From the NCBI GenBank assembly GCA_022385755.1, contig MU278370.1, forward strand, positions 133,247 through 197,246: a stretch of 64,000 bases of DNA, in the 5' to 3' direction. The notes beneath the pieces are model-generated. The model searched no databases. It was not told where the DNA came from and saw only the letters and a program-made list of their open reading frames with translations. The position numbers and the translations under genes are program-made. The DNA is from Trametopsis cervina. Its lineage: Eukaryota > Basidiomycota > Agaricomycetes > Polyporales > Irpicaceae. The first letter of the stretch is position 1. Every line of letters begins with the position of its first letter. Below are positions 33,089 through 44,165 of this stretch, in pieces.

Positions 33089-34152
33089 TTACGCATTTTC
33101 GACGGTTGCCTGGCTTGCGTGGGCCTGCCTGTTACGCTCGAAGGCATCGAAATACGGCTGGAAGAATTTGTCAGGATACGAATGCGCTCAGCCGAGTAGG
33201 CACATACCTGCTTCTCAGCTGCCGACATGTTCCGCCATCGCTCCCCTGCCTGCTTGCCGGACTGGGCGACAAGTGTTCTCCTGTCGCCTATCGCAGACCG
33301 AGTGTGTTCATTGTAATAGTCTTTGCTAAAGCTGCCAACGATGCATGAATCAGGCCAGGAATGCAAACCAAGAAAGGACTGGCGAACGTACAGCATGAAC
33401 GGACCCGGCATACGTGTGTGAGGAGTTTTCACCCTCTGCAGACCTTTCTCTCTGCGCCGCTTATTGATTTCCTTGAGAACTGCAGGCGGTGTGTTCTTTA
33501 TGTACTCAGCACGAGCAGCAATGTACTCTTCCATCGGAACGCGTGCTTTCTCAGCCCATTTCTATATAGCGAGGGTGAGTACGGCGGTAGGAGCCTTGAC
33601 TTAGATACGAGCAGCCGACCTCCTTTTCCTCGGCATTCATCGCACGCCATTCTGCGGCAGCATCTTTAACAAAGCCAGCAGCCCCTTCCGTCGACGTGGC
33701 CTTGAAGTTGGAGCCTTCTCTCTTGTCCTGGAGGAAGAGCAGATAACCGTTCTTCGGCCGTTTGGGAGGCATATGGCCACGGATGTCCATAGCTATAAAA
33801 TGCCAGTCATACATGGATATATTCAGTGTGTAACGTGGCTCATCACAAGAAAGACCGTACCTTTAGCTTTCTTGCCCGCCGGTTTGGCTGTCTTCGCTGA
33901 CTTGGTTTTCTCCGTCGGCTTCGTAGCTGTAGCCTTCTTGGCTGCAGGCTTCTTAGCAGCAGCCGTTTTAACTGCAGCATCCTTCTCAGCTTTCGCAGGA
34001 TCTGCAGCTGGACGAGACGTCATGAAAGTCCGCGCTCCCATGTTAATAGCTGTCCCGTTCATGGTATAGAGGCGCGTGATGGACGGCAAGCCGACGCGAC
34101 TTAACATTGTGGGTATCGTGGAAATCGTCCGTCGAGTCACTAGAGAAAGCAT
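33089..34152 (-). CDS. Mitochondrial HMG-box protein (TFAM/Abf2-like)
   Basis: Exons 34152-33861, 33792-33620, 33561-33392, 33331-33208, 33157-33089 encode 275 aa. The first 50 residues are rich in Arg, Ser, Thr and hydrophobics with almost no acids (MLSLVTRRTISTIPTMLSR), a typical mitochondrial presequence. An Ala/Lys-rich linker (AAKKPAAKKATATKP) follows, then two HMG boxes: the first starts PKRPKNGYLLFLQDKREG, the second RMPGPFMLFSKDYYNEHTR. Two boxes behind a presequence is the layout of TFAM and Abf2, which bend and package mitochondrial DNA. The junction at 33392/33331 is needed to form PFMLFSKDYY and avoids a stop, which supports the model. The gene is head to head with MED8, 189 bp apart. 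Confidence 0.88.
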
Positions 34153-34341
34153 GGTTGCGCGTAGTCACCGACAAAGAGCTACAGACGGTGGCACGCGAGG
34201 ATAGAGAGCAAGTTGGGTTCGACGTTGTCGCCTGAGATTAAGCGAATGCTATTTGCGGATGTTTGCCGCACTAGCACAGAAACGGCAGGCGGACTCAGTA
34301 AGGCGCCCGTCGTCCCTGCAATTGTCTCCTCTTGAACCACC
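34153..34341. promoter_or_regulatory. Bidirectional promoter, HMG-box gene / MED8
   Basis: The two start codons are 189 bp apart on opposite strands. No TATA box is evident. A shared promoter is inferred from geometry only. Confidence 0.5.
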
Positions 34342-35226
34342 ATGAACGCCAATGGTTCTCTGCCGGGGGCAGCCTCAGGACTGCCCACAATGCCACAGTA
34401 CGATTCATCTTTGCCCGTCGGTCACCTCGAATCTTTGCGGTCGAAGATCAACCAGATGATAGACTCGATACAAGCCCTTCAGTGGACGGTCGAAGCAGGT
34501 GGGCAGAGCGCGATGCCTGCCTGGCCGGACATCCTTTCCAAGTACACCATGCTCCTCTCTCAGTCGCACAACTTGTCCATGTCCCTCGTCGGGACTTTCG
34601 GCGCGCTGTCTGCTGCCAGGACGAATGGTGCAGGTTCGTCTCATACACCCTCCAATCCGTACGAGCGATTGGCTTTACATCCAAGTGTGCCGATGACGGA
34701 CGCACAGCTTGACAATGAGGTTATGCCTCTGTTGCGAAACCAGCAGACCACGGACGTGCTGAATCTGGAAAACGAGACCGTCAGACACTTGGCTCAACGA
34801 ATGGCCTCTCGAGGCTCCCTTGGAGTTCCGACGACCGCATCTCAGAGAGCGCCTGGAGCGCTTGCATCGCGGCCTTCTGACATTGAAACTGAGAGGGTTG
34901 CCCACTGGGCGAAAGTTATGGCCGAATGTGAGCAGATCAAGGTTGAGCACGATGAAAGAATCGAGAGAGCTGTCAATGCGGTCATCCGACTGCGAAGCGA
35001 GAAGTATGACTGGAAGTTGAGGGTCGAGGTTGAACAAGAGGAACCGGAGGAGCTGGAGTGGGATCCGCGTCTTGGAGATCAGGCAACACGAGGGGGTATG
35101 AGAGAACAAGAGGAGGAAAGTAACGACAGCGAAGAAGAGGAAGAGCTGGAGGAAGTACTTGGCCGTGAGGGAGATCAGTCTCCTGAGGGCACACCTGAGG
35201 CCACAAGCCCGATGCATGTTGACTGA
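34342..35226 (+). CDS. MED8: Mediator complex subunit 8
   Basis: A single exon encodes 294 aa. Med8 belongs to the Mediator head module, which links activators to RNA polymerase II. The N-terminal half has the Med8 pattern of paired helices: LPVGHLESLRSKINQMIDSI, then WPDILSKYTMLLSQSHNLS. A PHPxVP-like segment (LALHPSVPMTD) and VMPLLRNQQTTDVL follow. The C-terminus is a helical stretch and then a very acidic tail (EEEESNDSEEEEELEE) ending MHVD. The assignment rests on the WPDIL..Y..LLSQ..NLS signature. A possible short intron near 34630 is not needed because the frame runs through. Confidence 0.83.
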   Translation: MNANGSLPGAASGLPTMPQYDSSLPVGHLESLRSKINQMIDSIQALQWTVEAGGQSAMPAWPDILSKYTMLLSQSHNLSMSLVGTFGALSAARTNGAGSSHTPSNPYERLALHPSVPMTDAQLDNEVMPLLRNQQTTDVLNLENETVRHLAQRMASRGSLGVPTTASQRAPGALASRPSDIETERVAHWAKVMAECEQIKVEHDERIERAVNAVIRLRSEKYDWKLRVEVEQEEPEELEWDPRLGDQATRGGMREQEEESNDSEEEEELEEVLGREGDQSPEGTPEATSPMHVD

Positions 35227-35577
35227 AGGTGAGGACTTCTCAAAGCACTTTAAAACGCCTTGCTTATATTTGCTGACAGTCCAAGATGTATCAGATGCAA
35301 GAGGGGTTAAGAATCTATTCAACCTCTACCGAGTCTCTGCGATGCGATTTTGCCAACACGCTGTATGGTCGCTTGGGCACCACCAACGAAACCGATATGG
35401 CCAACAGGGTTTTACGCGGCCACGGCTTGTAACATGGTAGGCATACCGGAGATAGACAGGACTCCATCAACCCGAAGTACTTTGTGTCGAGGCTTGTGGG
35501 CAGCCCGCTTCATAGCCAGCTCGGTGACAATAGCGAGGGGTGTGGCTGTTGGCCAACGTGTAGAGCGAATGTTAGAT

Positions 35578-35958
35578 CTACTCCAGGCTGTATGTGTTCT
35601 TCTCCAGCTGTAGAAGGCACGGTCAATACGCAGCTGGAAAGATGTTCTACAGCTACCACTGACCTCCGCCTCAAGTTCCATCCGGACTCGCCTTTCCTCC
35701 TCGGCTTGAATGACGACTGTATGATCATCGAGGTCTTCAATGATAAAGCTCTGTTTCTCGTTCATGGTGAGCAGAATCTGCTTAACCGCAGAATCACTGA
35801 AAAGCGTGCGGTTCGATGAGCCTCTCCGTTTTGCGGCGGGGCCGAACGAGACGAGTGGCCAAGCCTACCAAGTCAAAAGCACACCTATGACCTCTCGTCT
35901 GTTAGTTGAATGATCATATTAAGCGTAATATCTTGCACGTACATTTCACTGCCTTCAT
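35578..35958 (-). CDS. TFB5: TFIIH subunit TFB5
   Basis: Four exons, 35958-35943 (16 nt), 35884-35869 (16 nt), 35796-35664 (133 nt) and 35607-35578 (30 nt), encode 64 aa; family members are about 65-72 aa. Tfb5 (human TTDA/GTF2H5) is the smallest TFIIH subunit and stabilises p52/Tfb2 in transcription and nucleotide excision repair. The spliced product shows the family pattern: MKAVKCVLLTCDSAVKQILL, then MNEKQSFIIEDLDDHTVVI, and the end LEAELEKNTYSLE. All junctions are GT-AG and in phase. The two 16 nt exons are needed to recover MKAVK and VLLTC, so this gene would be missed by ORF scanning. Position 6 is Cys where Gly is usual. Confidence 0.86.
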
Positions 35959-36286
35959 CGCTTCCAACCAATATGTGAGTGCACACGAACAGATGCAAAG
36001 AGGCGCGGTCCGGGCACACGTGCGATATTACCCTCGAGGAGGTCGTGAGTAGAGATAACGAGAGAGACCACGGTCGATGCGGGACCCGAATCCGCTTCAG
36101 GACCGGTGTAGGAGAGGTGTGTGTGGGTAGCGGAGGTGGTGGTCAGAGTGAGAGATGTTCCGATCACTTACAAAGGCCCACGGGATGGCACTGACCCCTC
36201 ATCTGCTGTTTCCCCTTCCCCTCATTAAGCCACCACGGCTCTCCTCTCGTAACTTATCTATCCGTGCATTGTCTTCTGCAAGCAAG
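35959..36286. promoter_or_regulatory. Bidirectional promoter, TFB5 / ribose-5-phosphate isomerase
   Basis: TFB5 and the isomerase start 328 bp apart on opposite strands. The right part would be coding if the isomerase began at the in-frame ATG at 36185. No TATA box is obvious. Confidence 0.45.
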
Positions 36287-37461
36287 ATGCCCATCCCGCC
36301 CGTTGTCCTCACCCCTGGTGTTTCGTGCGTACATGCTCTCTCGGTAATCAGGAGTCATGCATGATCTGACGAGATCGTCACAAATAACCGTGGTTATGAA
36401 GGACGCCAGCAGAACTTCAGTACCCACTACCGCTTCGCCCAACCATACAACCAAATGCTGTCACCAACGCACCGGCTGCTAGCGTGCAGGTCTCCACGCC
36501 CACATCCGTTGTAGAGAGCGCAAAACGGTTGGCGGCCTGGACGGCAGTGGACAAGCATGTATTCCCAAATCACCAGGTTCGTGCTACTCCGTTTGCAATG
36601 CCCTGCATCTGCTGAAGTGGACGGCATAGGTTATAGGTGTTGGCTCAGGGTCTACTGTACCATACGTCGTGGAACGGATCCTCGCTCAAGGGCCCGAGGT
36701 CAACAAAGACCGGGTATTCATCCCGACCGGATTCCAATCCAAAGAACTCATCGTGGAGGCCCAACTCCGCCTAGGCGATGTTGACCAATACCCACATATT
36801 GATGTGACCATTGACGGCGCAGACGAGGTCGACAAGGACCTGAGCTGCATCAAGGGCGGCGGTGCGTGCCAACTGCGCGAAAAGGTCCTCGCCGAGGCCG
36901 CCGATACTTGGATCGTTGTCGCAGACTACCGCAAGAACTCGGAAGTGCTCGGTTCCAACGTCTGTCCCGTCCACCGTTCATCTCGTTGCATTGCTCACAT
37001 GGTAACAGTGGAAGCAAGGCATCCCGATTGAAGTTGCGTCCTTTGCGTATGCCAAGGTGCTGCACAATTTGCGCACACTCGGCTCTCCTGCACCCAAACT
37101 TCGTATGGCGAAGATGAAGGCTGGACCAATCGTATCGGATAATGGTAACTTCATCATCGATGCACCCTTCCCTGAGGAACAGATGAAGGACCCGCTCACT
37201 GTGCGTGGTCTGATACATGACAGTGCTGATTATTTCTGATGGTGGTGGTGGTCCTGTAGCTATTGACCCGCATCAAGATGCTTACTGGAGTGGTTGAGGT
37301 CGGCTTATTCTGCCATATGGCGAAAGCCGTTTACTTTGGAAACGAAGTACGTGTTCGTTTTTCCGTTCTTCAGCGGTTACTGATGCCTCGTATAGGATGG
37401 CAGTGTTACTGCTAAGTGGCATGATGGACGTGTAGAAAATTATGCGAAGCCCTCAGCATGA
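36287..37461 (+). CDS. Ribose-5-phosphate isomerase A
   Basis: Exons 36287-36324, 36483-36576, 36630-36959, 37009-37200, 37260-37346, 37396-37461 encode 268 aa. The enzyme interconverts ribose-5-phosphate and ribulose-5-phosphate in the non-oxidative pentose phosphate pathway. RpiA landmarks are all present: [40 protein letters not shown], the catalytic [11 protein letters not shown] and [11 protein letters not shown]. In-frame ATGs at 36155 and 36185 would add a Ser/Arg/Leu-rich leader (KPPRLSSRNLSIRALSSASK) that could act as a mitochondrial signal. I chose 36287 because the enzyme is usually cytosolic and the product has family length. The first intron (158 nt) is the least certain junction. 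Confidence 0.88.
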
Positions 37462-37639
37462 TTGCTGTGATCAAGTGGCAACTCATGAAAGAAGATATCT
37501 GTACAATCTCAATGCTGTATGTCGACTAGCCATCGGCTCGTTTACAGCAGAAATCTTGGATTAGAAGAAACTGTACAAATGTAGCAAAAATCTATCCTTC
37601 CCCTCTAGCCACTATATCTCTGGTACCTGCAACATGTGA

Positions 37640-38749
37640 TCAATAGCAAGGTGCGTCCTTCAGCTTCTCAATACATGCACCAATGGCCTCTCTTGCCCAC
37701 GATACTCCGTCTTGCTCCTCTTTCTTCATACTGTGCAATATATTTCCTGCTCCTTTCTTCGCCTGCACGATAATCATCAATGCTAGAAACAACGTGTACC
37801 ACATCCTCTTTGTCCGCTGCCTCACAAACACGATCGGGCTACCACCGTACCCTTCCCAGAACGCCGTGCTGGGATCGTCAATGAACATCGACTCAAGCAA
37901 GGGATCGCCCCAGAGTGCATGCGACAGAGAAAACATTGATGTGATCTCCACTTCGTCCTCCTGCTTCCCAATCTGAACAAAGATGGTGCCCTCGCTGCCC
38001 GTTAATGACACCAGACTCGGCACCTCGCAATCGTCAAATAGGAAAGAACCAATTGCGCGAGACAAGTACCGCCGGACATCTTCGAACGGTATGACTATCT
38101 CGAGCTGCATCTCGCGCGCTTCCTGCAGGAGGCTTTCGAGTAGGTAAGTGAACGCCTCCTGCCAGCTATAGAGTTCGTCTTTCTCCTGTGTCGGCAGCCC
38201 GAACCAGTCGTTCTGGACTTCCTCGTGAAGTTGCTTATAGTAAGATCCTAGTCGGAGGTCGAGAAGTGTGTTCTGACGGGGTGAGAGCGATGCTCTGCTT
38301 TCCGCGAGGGGAATCCCCCTTGGATAGGATAGCAGGAGATACGGGTATGGCATCAGTTGCAAGGTCTCGTCTATCTTGTATACCTTTGCGTGAGGAATAG
38401 ATGTGTGCTTCTCCAATAATGTTGAGAGATGTGCCTCGGTCGCGAGTGTGTTTGGGGCATAAATCGACACGGTTGACTGCAACGGAGGCGAGACTCGTAG
38501 AAGATAAGACTCTTCATCTTGAGCGTGCACCGCATACGAGCGTGTGGGTGTAAATGCACTGTATCCCTTAGATCAGAATACCGCTTGTCCGGTCGCTCAA
38601 TGTGAATAGAGATACCTGAATCCTCGGGTCGGGAAGGCCGCGAAGGAAGAGATGACAACCTCGCGACCGAGATATGCTCTCAAGACCGCATTTACATGGC
38701 TGAGAGATACTTTAATAGGTATTTCCTCTGCTGACGATGGGATTTCCAT
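37640..38749 (-). CDS. Aminoglycoside-phosphotransferase-fold protein, probably catalytically dead
   Basis: Two exons, 38749-38616 and 38558-37640, encode 350 aa. The order of motifs follows the APH/choline-kinase fold. A nucleotide-binding-like N-lobe (SYLLRVSPPLQ) and a hinge region (YPYLLLSYPRGIPLAE) come first. Then LGSYYKQLHEE, a catalytic-loop position, and the conserved tail LSHALWGDPLLESMFIDD...FWEGYGGS. The loop that should read HGDxxxxNILV is instead SLVSLTGSEGTIFV, and the following Asp motif (IDFE/DWE) is TSMFS. Both catalytic Asp residues therefore look lost. The frame is open throughout, so it is probably a maintained pseudokinase rather than a decayed gene. A hydrophobic segment (MWYTLFLALMIIV) near the C-terminus could be membrane-associated. 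Confidence 0.7.
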
Positions 38750-40137
38750 TGTTCTTGTGCACTGGAGGAAATGGTAAAGCCTTGAAACTGGACAGCACGT
38801 TATCGTCGCAAGATTAAAGCGCGCATCTGATCGATATGATCAATCGTCCCGATCTTTCTTATTCAGGCAGCGGGCGGGATTACGTCAGCTTTCTATGCTA
38901 CAACGTCGCCTGCCAGCGCGTTTCTCAGAGGCTCTTCCTTCAACCTCGACAAGGGTTCACCTTCCTTTCCCTTCAGTGGAGCAGAAATGTGGGCATTCAG
39001 TGTGCATGGCATGAGAAAGGTGAGACTTTCTACAATAGACCTTCTGAAGGTATGTGCTGACCTTTTGTGCCTATGCTATAGCCATGCAACTATGAGAGGC
39101 AGGAGTTGCGTACATAAGCTGGCGCAGCTTACATACGCAACCGTGGCCCGCCTCGTGTAAAGAATTGCACCCGAGCGAGAATGGACACAATGACCAAACT
39201 TCAACCAAACAACGCTGACAGTTTGTAGGCGCAGCCACGAGGCGTCGAAATTGGTGGCCATGCCTGCTGACACAACTGGAGACAGGCACATTATACGCGT
39301 GCGCTGCCATATATGCTTACGTCCCGTACATAGAGTGGTCGCTACGGATACAATAGCACAAAAGACAAGTGAGTATGTCATCGCCATAAATAGTCACTGT
39401 TGTAGCTGATGTAAGCCATAGCTTGGGCCCTTGTGCTAAGGACGGTCGTGCGAGCACTCTGCGACAGAAGCTTTCCGCCTACCAAGTCTTGCCATCGAAC
39501 ACTTCTCTTCCGCTCGCGAGGTCAAGTACAATCCGTCGGTACGCTGGCCTCAAGGCACACATGTTGATCTCAACGACATACGCGTCGGGCGGAAGATTAT
39601 AGTCACCTCATAGAAAACACTACACGGCACTTCCGGGGCTCCTATAGACATCGGCACTCCTTCCTCAACTCAGTGCCACCTCGTACTTGCGATATCACTC
39701 TGTGCCTCGCCAAATTCCTTTGATAGCGAGCTTTATCAGCCTCGCGTGGCGTGGCGAGCCTACTCAACCAAACTATAGCCAAACATATGCACCCTTATGG
39801 CAGGTACGAGTCTCGGCCGTTGCCTTGAGCAACACGAGGCGTAGTGGCCAGTCAAAGGTATGCTTTGGCATTATTTGGTTCTTTCCCTACAAGGAAGGAA
39901 ACAATCGACGTGCGCGCCAACCCGCCTCCTTCCAAATAAGGTGCGAAAGCAATAGACGGAACGTCGAGTTCGACGAGGCGAATTGCTGCAGGACGCGTAT
40001 AAAACCCCTACGATGCACACAAGGACCCATCGCTATCAAGCTCCCCCGCCGTTACTCCCGCCCCTGCGCATTGCCCCTCCTCCCCTCCCCTCGACATCTC
40101 AGGATCATTCACATCGAGACGCGTCTATCCACTCGAC
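38750..40137. other. Gene-free stretch of 1.4 kb
   Basis: Upstream regions of the APH-fold gene and the zinc-finger gene. Small frames occur on both strands but none has family features. The right end is C-rich (CCCCTCCTCCCC-like), as in a promoter or 5' leader. Confidence 0.4.
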
Positions 40138-41480
40138 ATGTCTTTTACCCGATGGACGCCGGTACGTGACGGCGTCTAGCCTGTGTCCAACATATGTTTA
40201 CGACGCGTTCTTTAGGAAAAGGTCCTGGCCTGCGCCAGATGCCACACTATCCTATTCTCTGATAACATCTTACGACACGTTTGCAACGCGAAATCATCGA
40301 AGTACGACCCAAAGAAGACGCGTAAAGCGGTAACGTGAGTATTGCATAGTTTATTTATGATGAAGTATCATTAACGCGTGTCCTGTCACAGGATGTTTCG
40401 ATGTGACTTTTGCTCTATCATCATGCGTCAGAGTGGGAACATGCAGACTCATAGGAACTCTCAGTGAGTACTATCTTCTACCTCATGTATGACGTAGACG
40501 TCTAACGCGCATGCAAAAGTACTGGGGAGAAACCTTATGTTTGTCCACATGTGCTCCCTTGCGAAGACGACCCCAGTGGCTGGAGATTCTGCATGAAGAA
40601 GTTCGGCGACCCTGGCCAGTTTACCAAACATCGTCGGACGAAGCATGGATATCTCCCTCGGCCGCGTGTTCCAAAGTCCCCCTTGGCCGATCCGACAGGC
40701 CCCCGATATGCGCCTTACCAGCGTGTCGCGTCAGTCAAACGTGTAGCAACATCGGTCTCACAACTGTCTCGTGAACTCGCATACTCGAGCGACTCTACAC
40801 CCTACCTGGTAACAGTGGAGCCACCCGCAGACATAGGGCCATTCTCTCCATGTGGAACCATCTCAGTACCTACTGAGTCTCTTCCTCACTACACCCCACC
40901 ACAAGTACCAAGCCAAATTTATGTCGGGCACTCTTGCTACCCTTCGGAGCCCCTGCTCGACAGTAGCAACACGTTTTCCTCCTCGTCCTCGACGGGATAC
41001 ATCCCCGAGCAGACCAAAGCTGAACCCCACATGCTGCCCGAGGTGTCACCTGTGGTATCTAATGAAGTTCCTCTTGCGTCTCCATCTCCCGCCTTCCAGC
41101 CCACTCCTGCATCCACTTCTTCTGTTCATGCAGCGCTACCCCCATTCGATCCTACTTTCGATGAGTTCATCGACTGGGCTCCATATACCGACGAACCTTC
41201 ACCCTCGACGAGCACTTCATCGTACGAAACTGTATCTACATTCGAGGATTACTACCACATCTCCCAGCTACCAACGGGTTCTCTCACTAATTCCTATGAA
41301 GACACCTCCGCGAACCTTTTCCCTGCGCTGAACGCAGCCCCAACAATCGACCTCAGCGACAACCCAGTGCCTTCATTCGATGACTATTCCTTTTGGGGCA
41401 ACCAATCGACGCCTGAGTCGTCTGACTTTCTTGACTCTCTATTGAACTATTCCCCGTGTCTTCCTCCTATATCATCGTAA
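40138..41480 (+). CDS. C2H2 zinc-finger transcription factor
   Basis: Exons 40138-40161, 40216-40334, 40392-40463, 40520-41480 encode 391 aa. A first Cys/His cluster (CARCHTILFSDNILRHVC) precedes a C2H2 finger, FRCDFCSIIMRQSGNMQTHR. A classical TGEKPY linker follows, then a second finger with extra residues between its cysteines (CPHVLPCEDDPSGWRFC) ending FTKHRRTKHGYLPRPR, a pattern common in agaricomycete factors. The remaining 290 residues are Ser/Pro/Thr-rich with acidic-aromatic patches (FDEFIDWAPY; FDDYSFWG; DFLDSLLNY), likely activation segments. The start at 40138 is preferred because it is the nearby ATG giving the right phase across the first intron. Targets are unknown. Confidence 0.84.
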
Positions 41481-41978
41481 CATTTCCCTGCATTCCATCT
41501 ACACCGCTTCATATTACACTACATCCGGGTCTGGGATATTCCAACGCATCAGCATTCGTCTTCTCATCTTTCGACATTTCCTTCGCACATTACTACATCA
41601 TCATTCGGAACCCTTTCACACGAGTACTCTCAATCTCGTGTTTGGTTTGTTGTACTCAACACACATTATTTCGTACTATATAGCTGGCGCCGTCTGCATT
41701 GTATCGTAGCATCATAGGCTTCGGCCATCCATCCATAATCTATTCTGGGCTCCAACATGGGCTATCATCGTCTGGAAACCTTCCCCGCGGAATTCATACG
41801 ATAAATAATATTATCACTGGGGTCCATAATCACAGTAATAGAACAAGGAACAAAAGTGTCACATAAATTGAGGGTGTACAGTGTGAAAGCCCGCTGTACT
41901 GTATGACTGCTACCAGTGGAACGCCCTGTTGTAACATGATAGATAAGTCTTCGGGAGTCCAATGTTAATCGTAATGGC
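41481..41978. other. Convergent 3' spacer
   Basis: This separates the 3' ends of the zinc-finger and ferric reductase genes. It is A/T- and C-rich as in untranslated regions, with no gene. Confidence 0.45.
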
Positions 41979-44165
41979 TTACTCTTCATAGAATTCCACG
42001 CCCCCGATGTCTCTCCTACTCTCTTTACCAATTCTGGCCATCGCACTTCGCATGTCTCTACCGAGACTAACTGGTCCACAAACACCGATGGCAACTCCGT
42101 GACCTTGTACTTTGCCTCCTTTGATGCAGGACGTCGTACGATCTATGAAATCTGACAGGACGAATGGGATCGAGACCCTCCCCGCTGATAGGCTGAGCCC
42201 TTCGGGGAGGACATTCTTCGACAGATTCTGCGCATAGTGGTGATCGTCTTCAGGAAGTACAGCGCGCGTGTAGTATACTTGGATTCGGAGAGTGGTGGTG
42301 TACAACGTGTTCTCGGACATGGCACGGGCCGTTGACAGGAGGGAGGTGAATAACGGGATGAGGGGGGTCAAAGCGCCTGCCGAGTACCGGGTAAGCGAGT
42401 GAATGTGTTTACGTAGTTGTACTTACGAGCGTGGTTAATGCTCCATATAATCTCTATGGTACGCGTATTGGTGCTTCCTGGGGAAGATATTGCGCGTTGG
42501 AGGAGCTCTTGTGCTACTGCCAGGACAAAAGAGATGCCGCTGCCTCCTGCAGTCAGTAGCACTCCCGAGAAGGTGTGATACATGGTGTTACCGGGACCGC
42601 CTGTAAATTTCATCTCGTATCACGTTATGAAAGTGATAGAAGAGTAGGCGACTCACCGTAAGGGCCATCGACGAGTACTTTCACTCTTACGCCTTTCCCC
42701 ATGATTCTACTTTCCATCTCCCGTGCATTGGGCTCGTTAGGCCGGTCCGAGCCGAGCTCATAAATCTTCTTGGACCATCCACCATCGGCTTTGACCATCA
42801 GTGCCATCCCATCTGCGCTTCCCGAGCCAATGCTAGCGATTTGTTGACCTTCGCAAGCGGAAGCTATCGTATATGGATGGGTTTCCCACCACAGTCCAGT
42901 GGTTAACACCCTCAAACGAACATGTTGTCCGGCGCGCCAGCCTGCGTTGAGACTCGGTATGACAATGAGCGTTGTTCCGAGGTCCGGTATTGTTTGAAGA
43001 TATGCGGTTGTGACACGAGATTTGAAGATGCGAAGAATGCGGTCTGCGCCGTAGAATCCGGCCGCGATGGCCACATAGGGTATGGCGAAAGACTGGTGGA
43101 GGGGAACCTGTGGACAAATCAAGCTTCAGCCTCTATCACCTCCAGTACACTGACACCACTTACAGCCACCAGAAGCAGAACCAGTGCAATCAAATGTGAG
43201 AAATAGAAGACATTGTAAAAGTTCTGTCGGACGAAAGAGAGCGAGGAAATGAACAGAATATCAATGGATACCAAGGCTACAAGGCCCCATGAATAGTTGG
43301 TTTCGCTGATTCGTTCGCGCCATATCCCTCGCAGAACCCATTGGTAGACTGTTGGATATGAATATGTCAGTAAAATAGATATGCTACAAGTATCCAAGAG
43401 ATGAACGCACTAAACCCAATAGCATGCACGTTTGCAGCCAAGACGACAAGAGTGCCAGCCCACCTGTGGAAGACGTTTAACTGCCAGTAAATAGTATCAA
43501 TAACAACTCAATGCAATACTAATAAATGAGGAACCTTCTCATATCCGTATCCGAGCAATGTCCCGATCGCGTTGTTCTTGGTTGCGAGAACGTAAACCCA
43601 GGGAAGCTGAGACGCCACAAGCACTCCCTCTCGAACCGAGTGTTTGAAAACGTTGTCGCGGAAAAGTGCAGCAAATAGCAGTACTGCAAAGTATAGAAGG
43701 ATGATAAGTGAGCGTCCCAAGTGTATCCCAGGAATGACGTCCGATCGTAGAATAGTCCCAGCCTTGAAGAAACGCGTAGGAAGGGCCCGTACATGGACGG
43801 GAGGGGTGAACGTTGCATGCGGCTTCTCTGAGAGCAAATTCGTCCTCCTCATCGACGAAGATGCATTAGAATCCGTGTCGCTCATGTTTGATACGCTTCC
43901 TGTAATGTGCGATGAGACCGTGCATACGTATGGAAATTACTGAAGGGAACTGACTGAAGATGTGACCTTTCCACCACTCTGACCGCCGAGAGAAACGACC
44001 GGCGGTGCGTGGTACAGCAAGCAAGGCAAATACCCCTAGGGCTCCCAACAGACAGATATCAGTCCAGAAGACAACGGTGCCATCGTCGACTCCGTCAGAG
44101 TCCGCACGTCGTACCCAAGGTAGGCGAGTTTCAGAAGACATGGGAGGGAAGGTAGAGTGTTGCAT
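41979..44165 (-). CDS. Ferric/cupric reductase transmembrane protein (FRE family)
   Basis: Exons 44165-43967, 43899-43535, 43480-43411, 43348-43164, 43107-42657, 42600-42427, 42376-41979 encode 613 aa. FRE proteins pass electrons from NADPH through FAD and two haems across the plasma membrane to reduce Fe3+ or Cu2+ before uptake. Two His-X13-His pairs are visible: HRWAGTLVVLAANVH and HLIALVLLLVAVPLH. They are followed by the FAD-binding HPYTIAS, an NADPH-binding GGSGIS and a C-terminal CGP. Several hydrophobic helices lie in the first 320 residues. All junctions keep frame. A second ATG at 44141 would shorten the N-terminus by eight residues. No iron permease or multicopper oxidase lies nearby. 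Confidence 0.9.
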
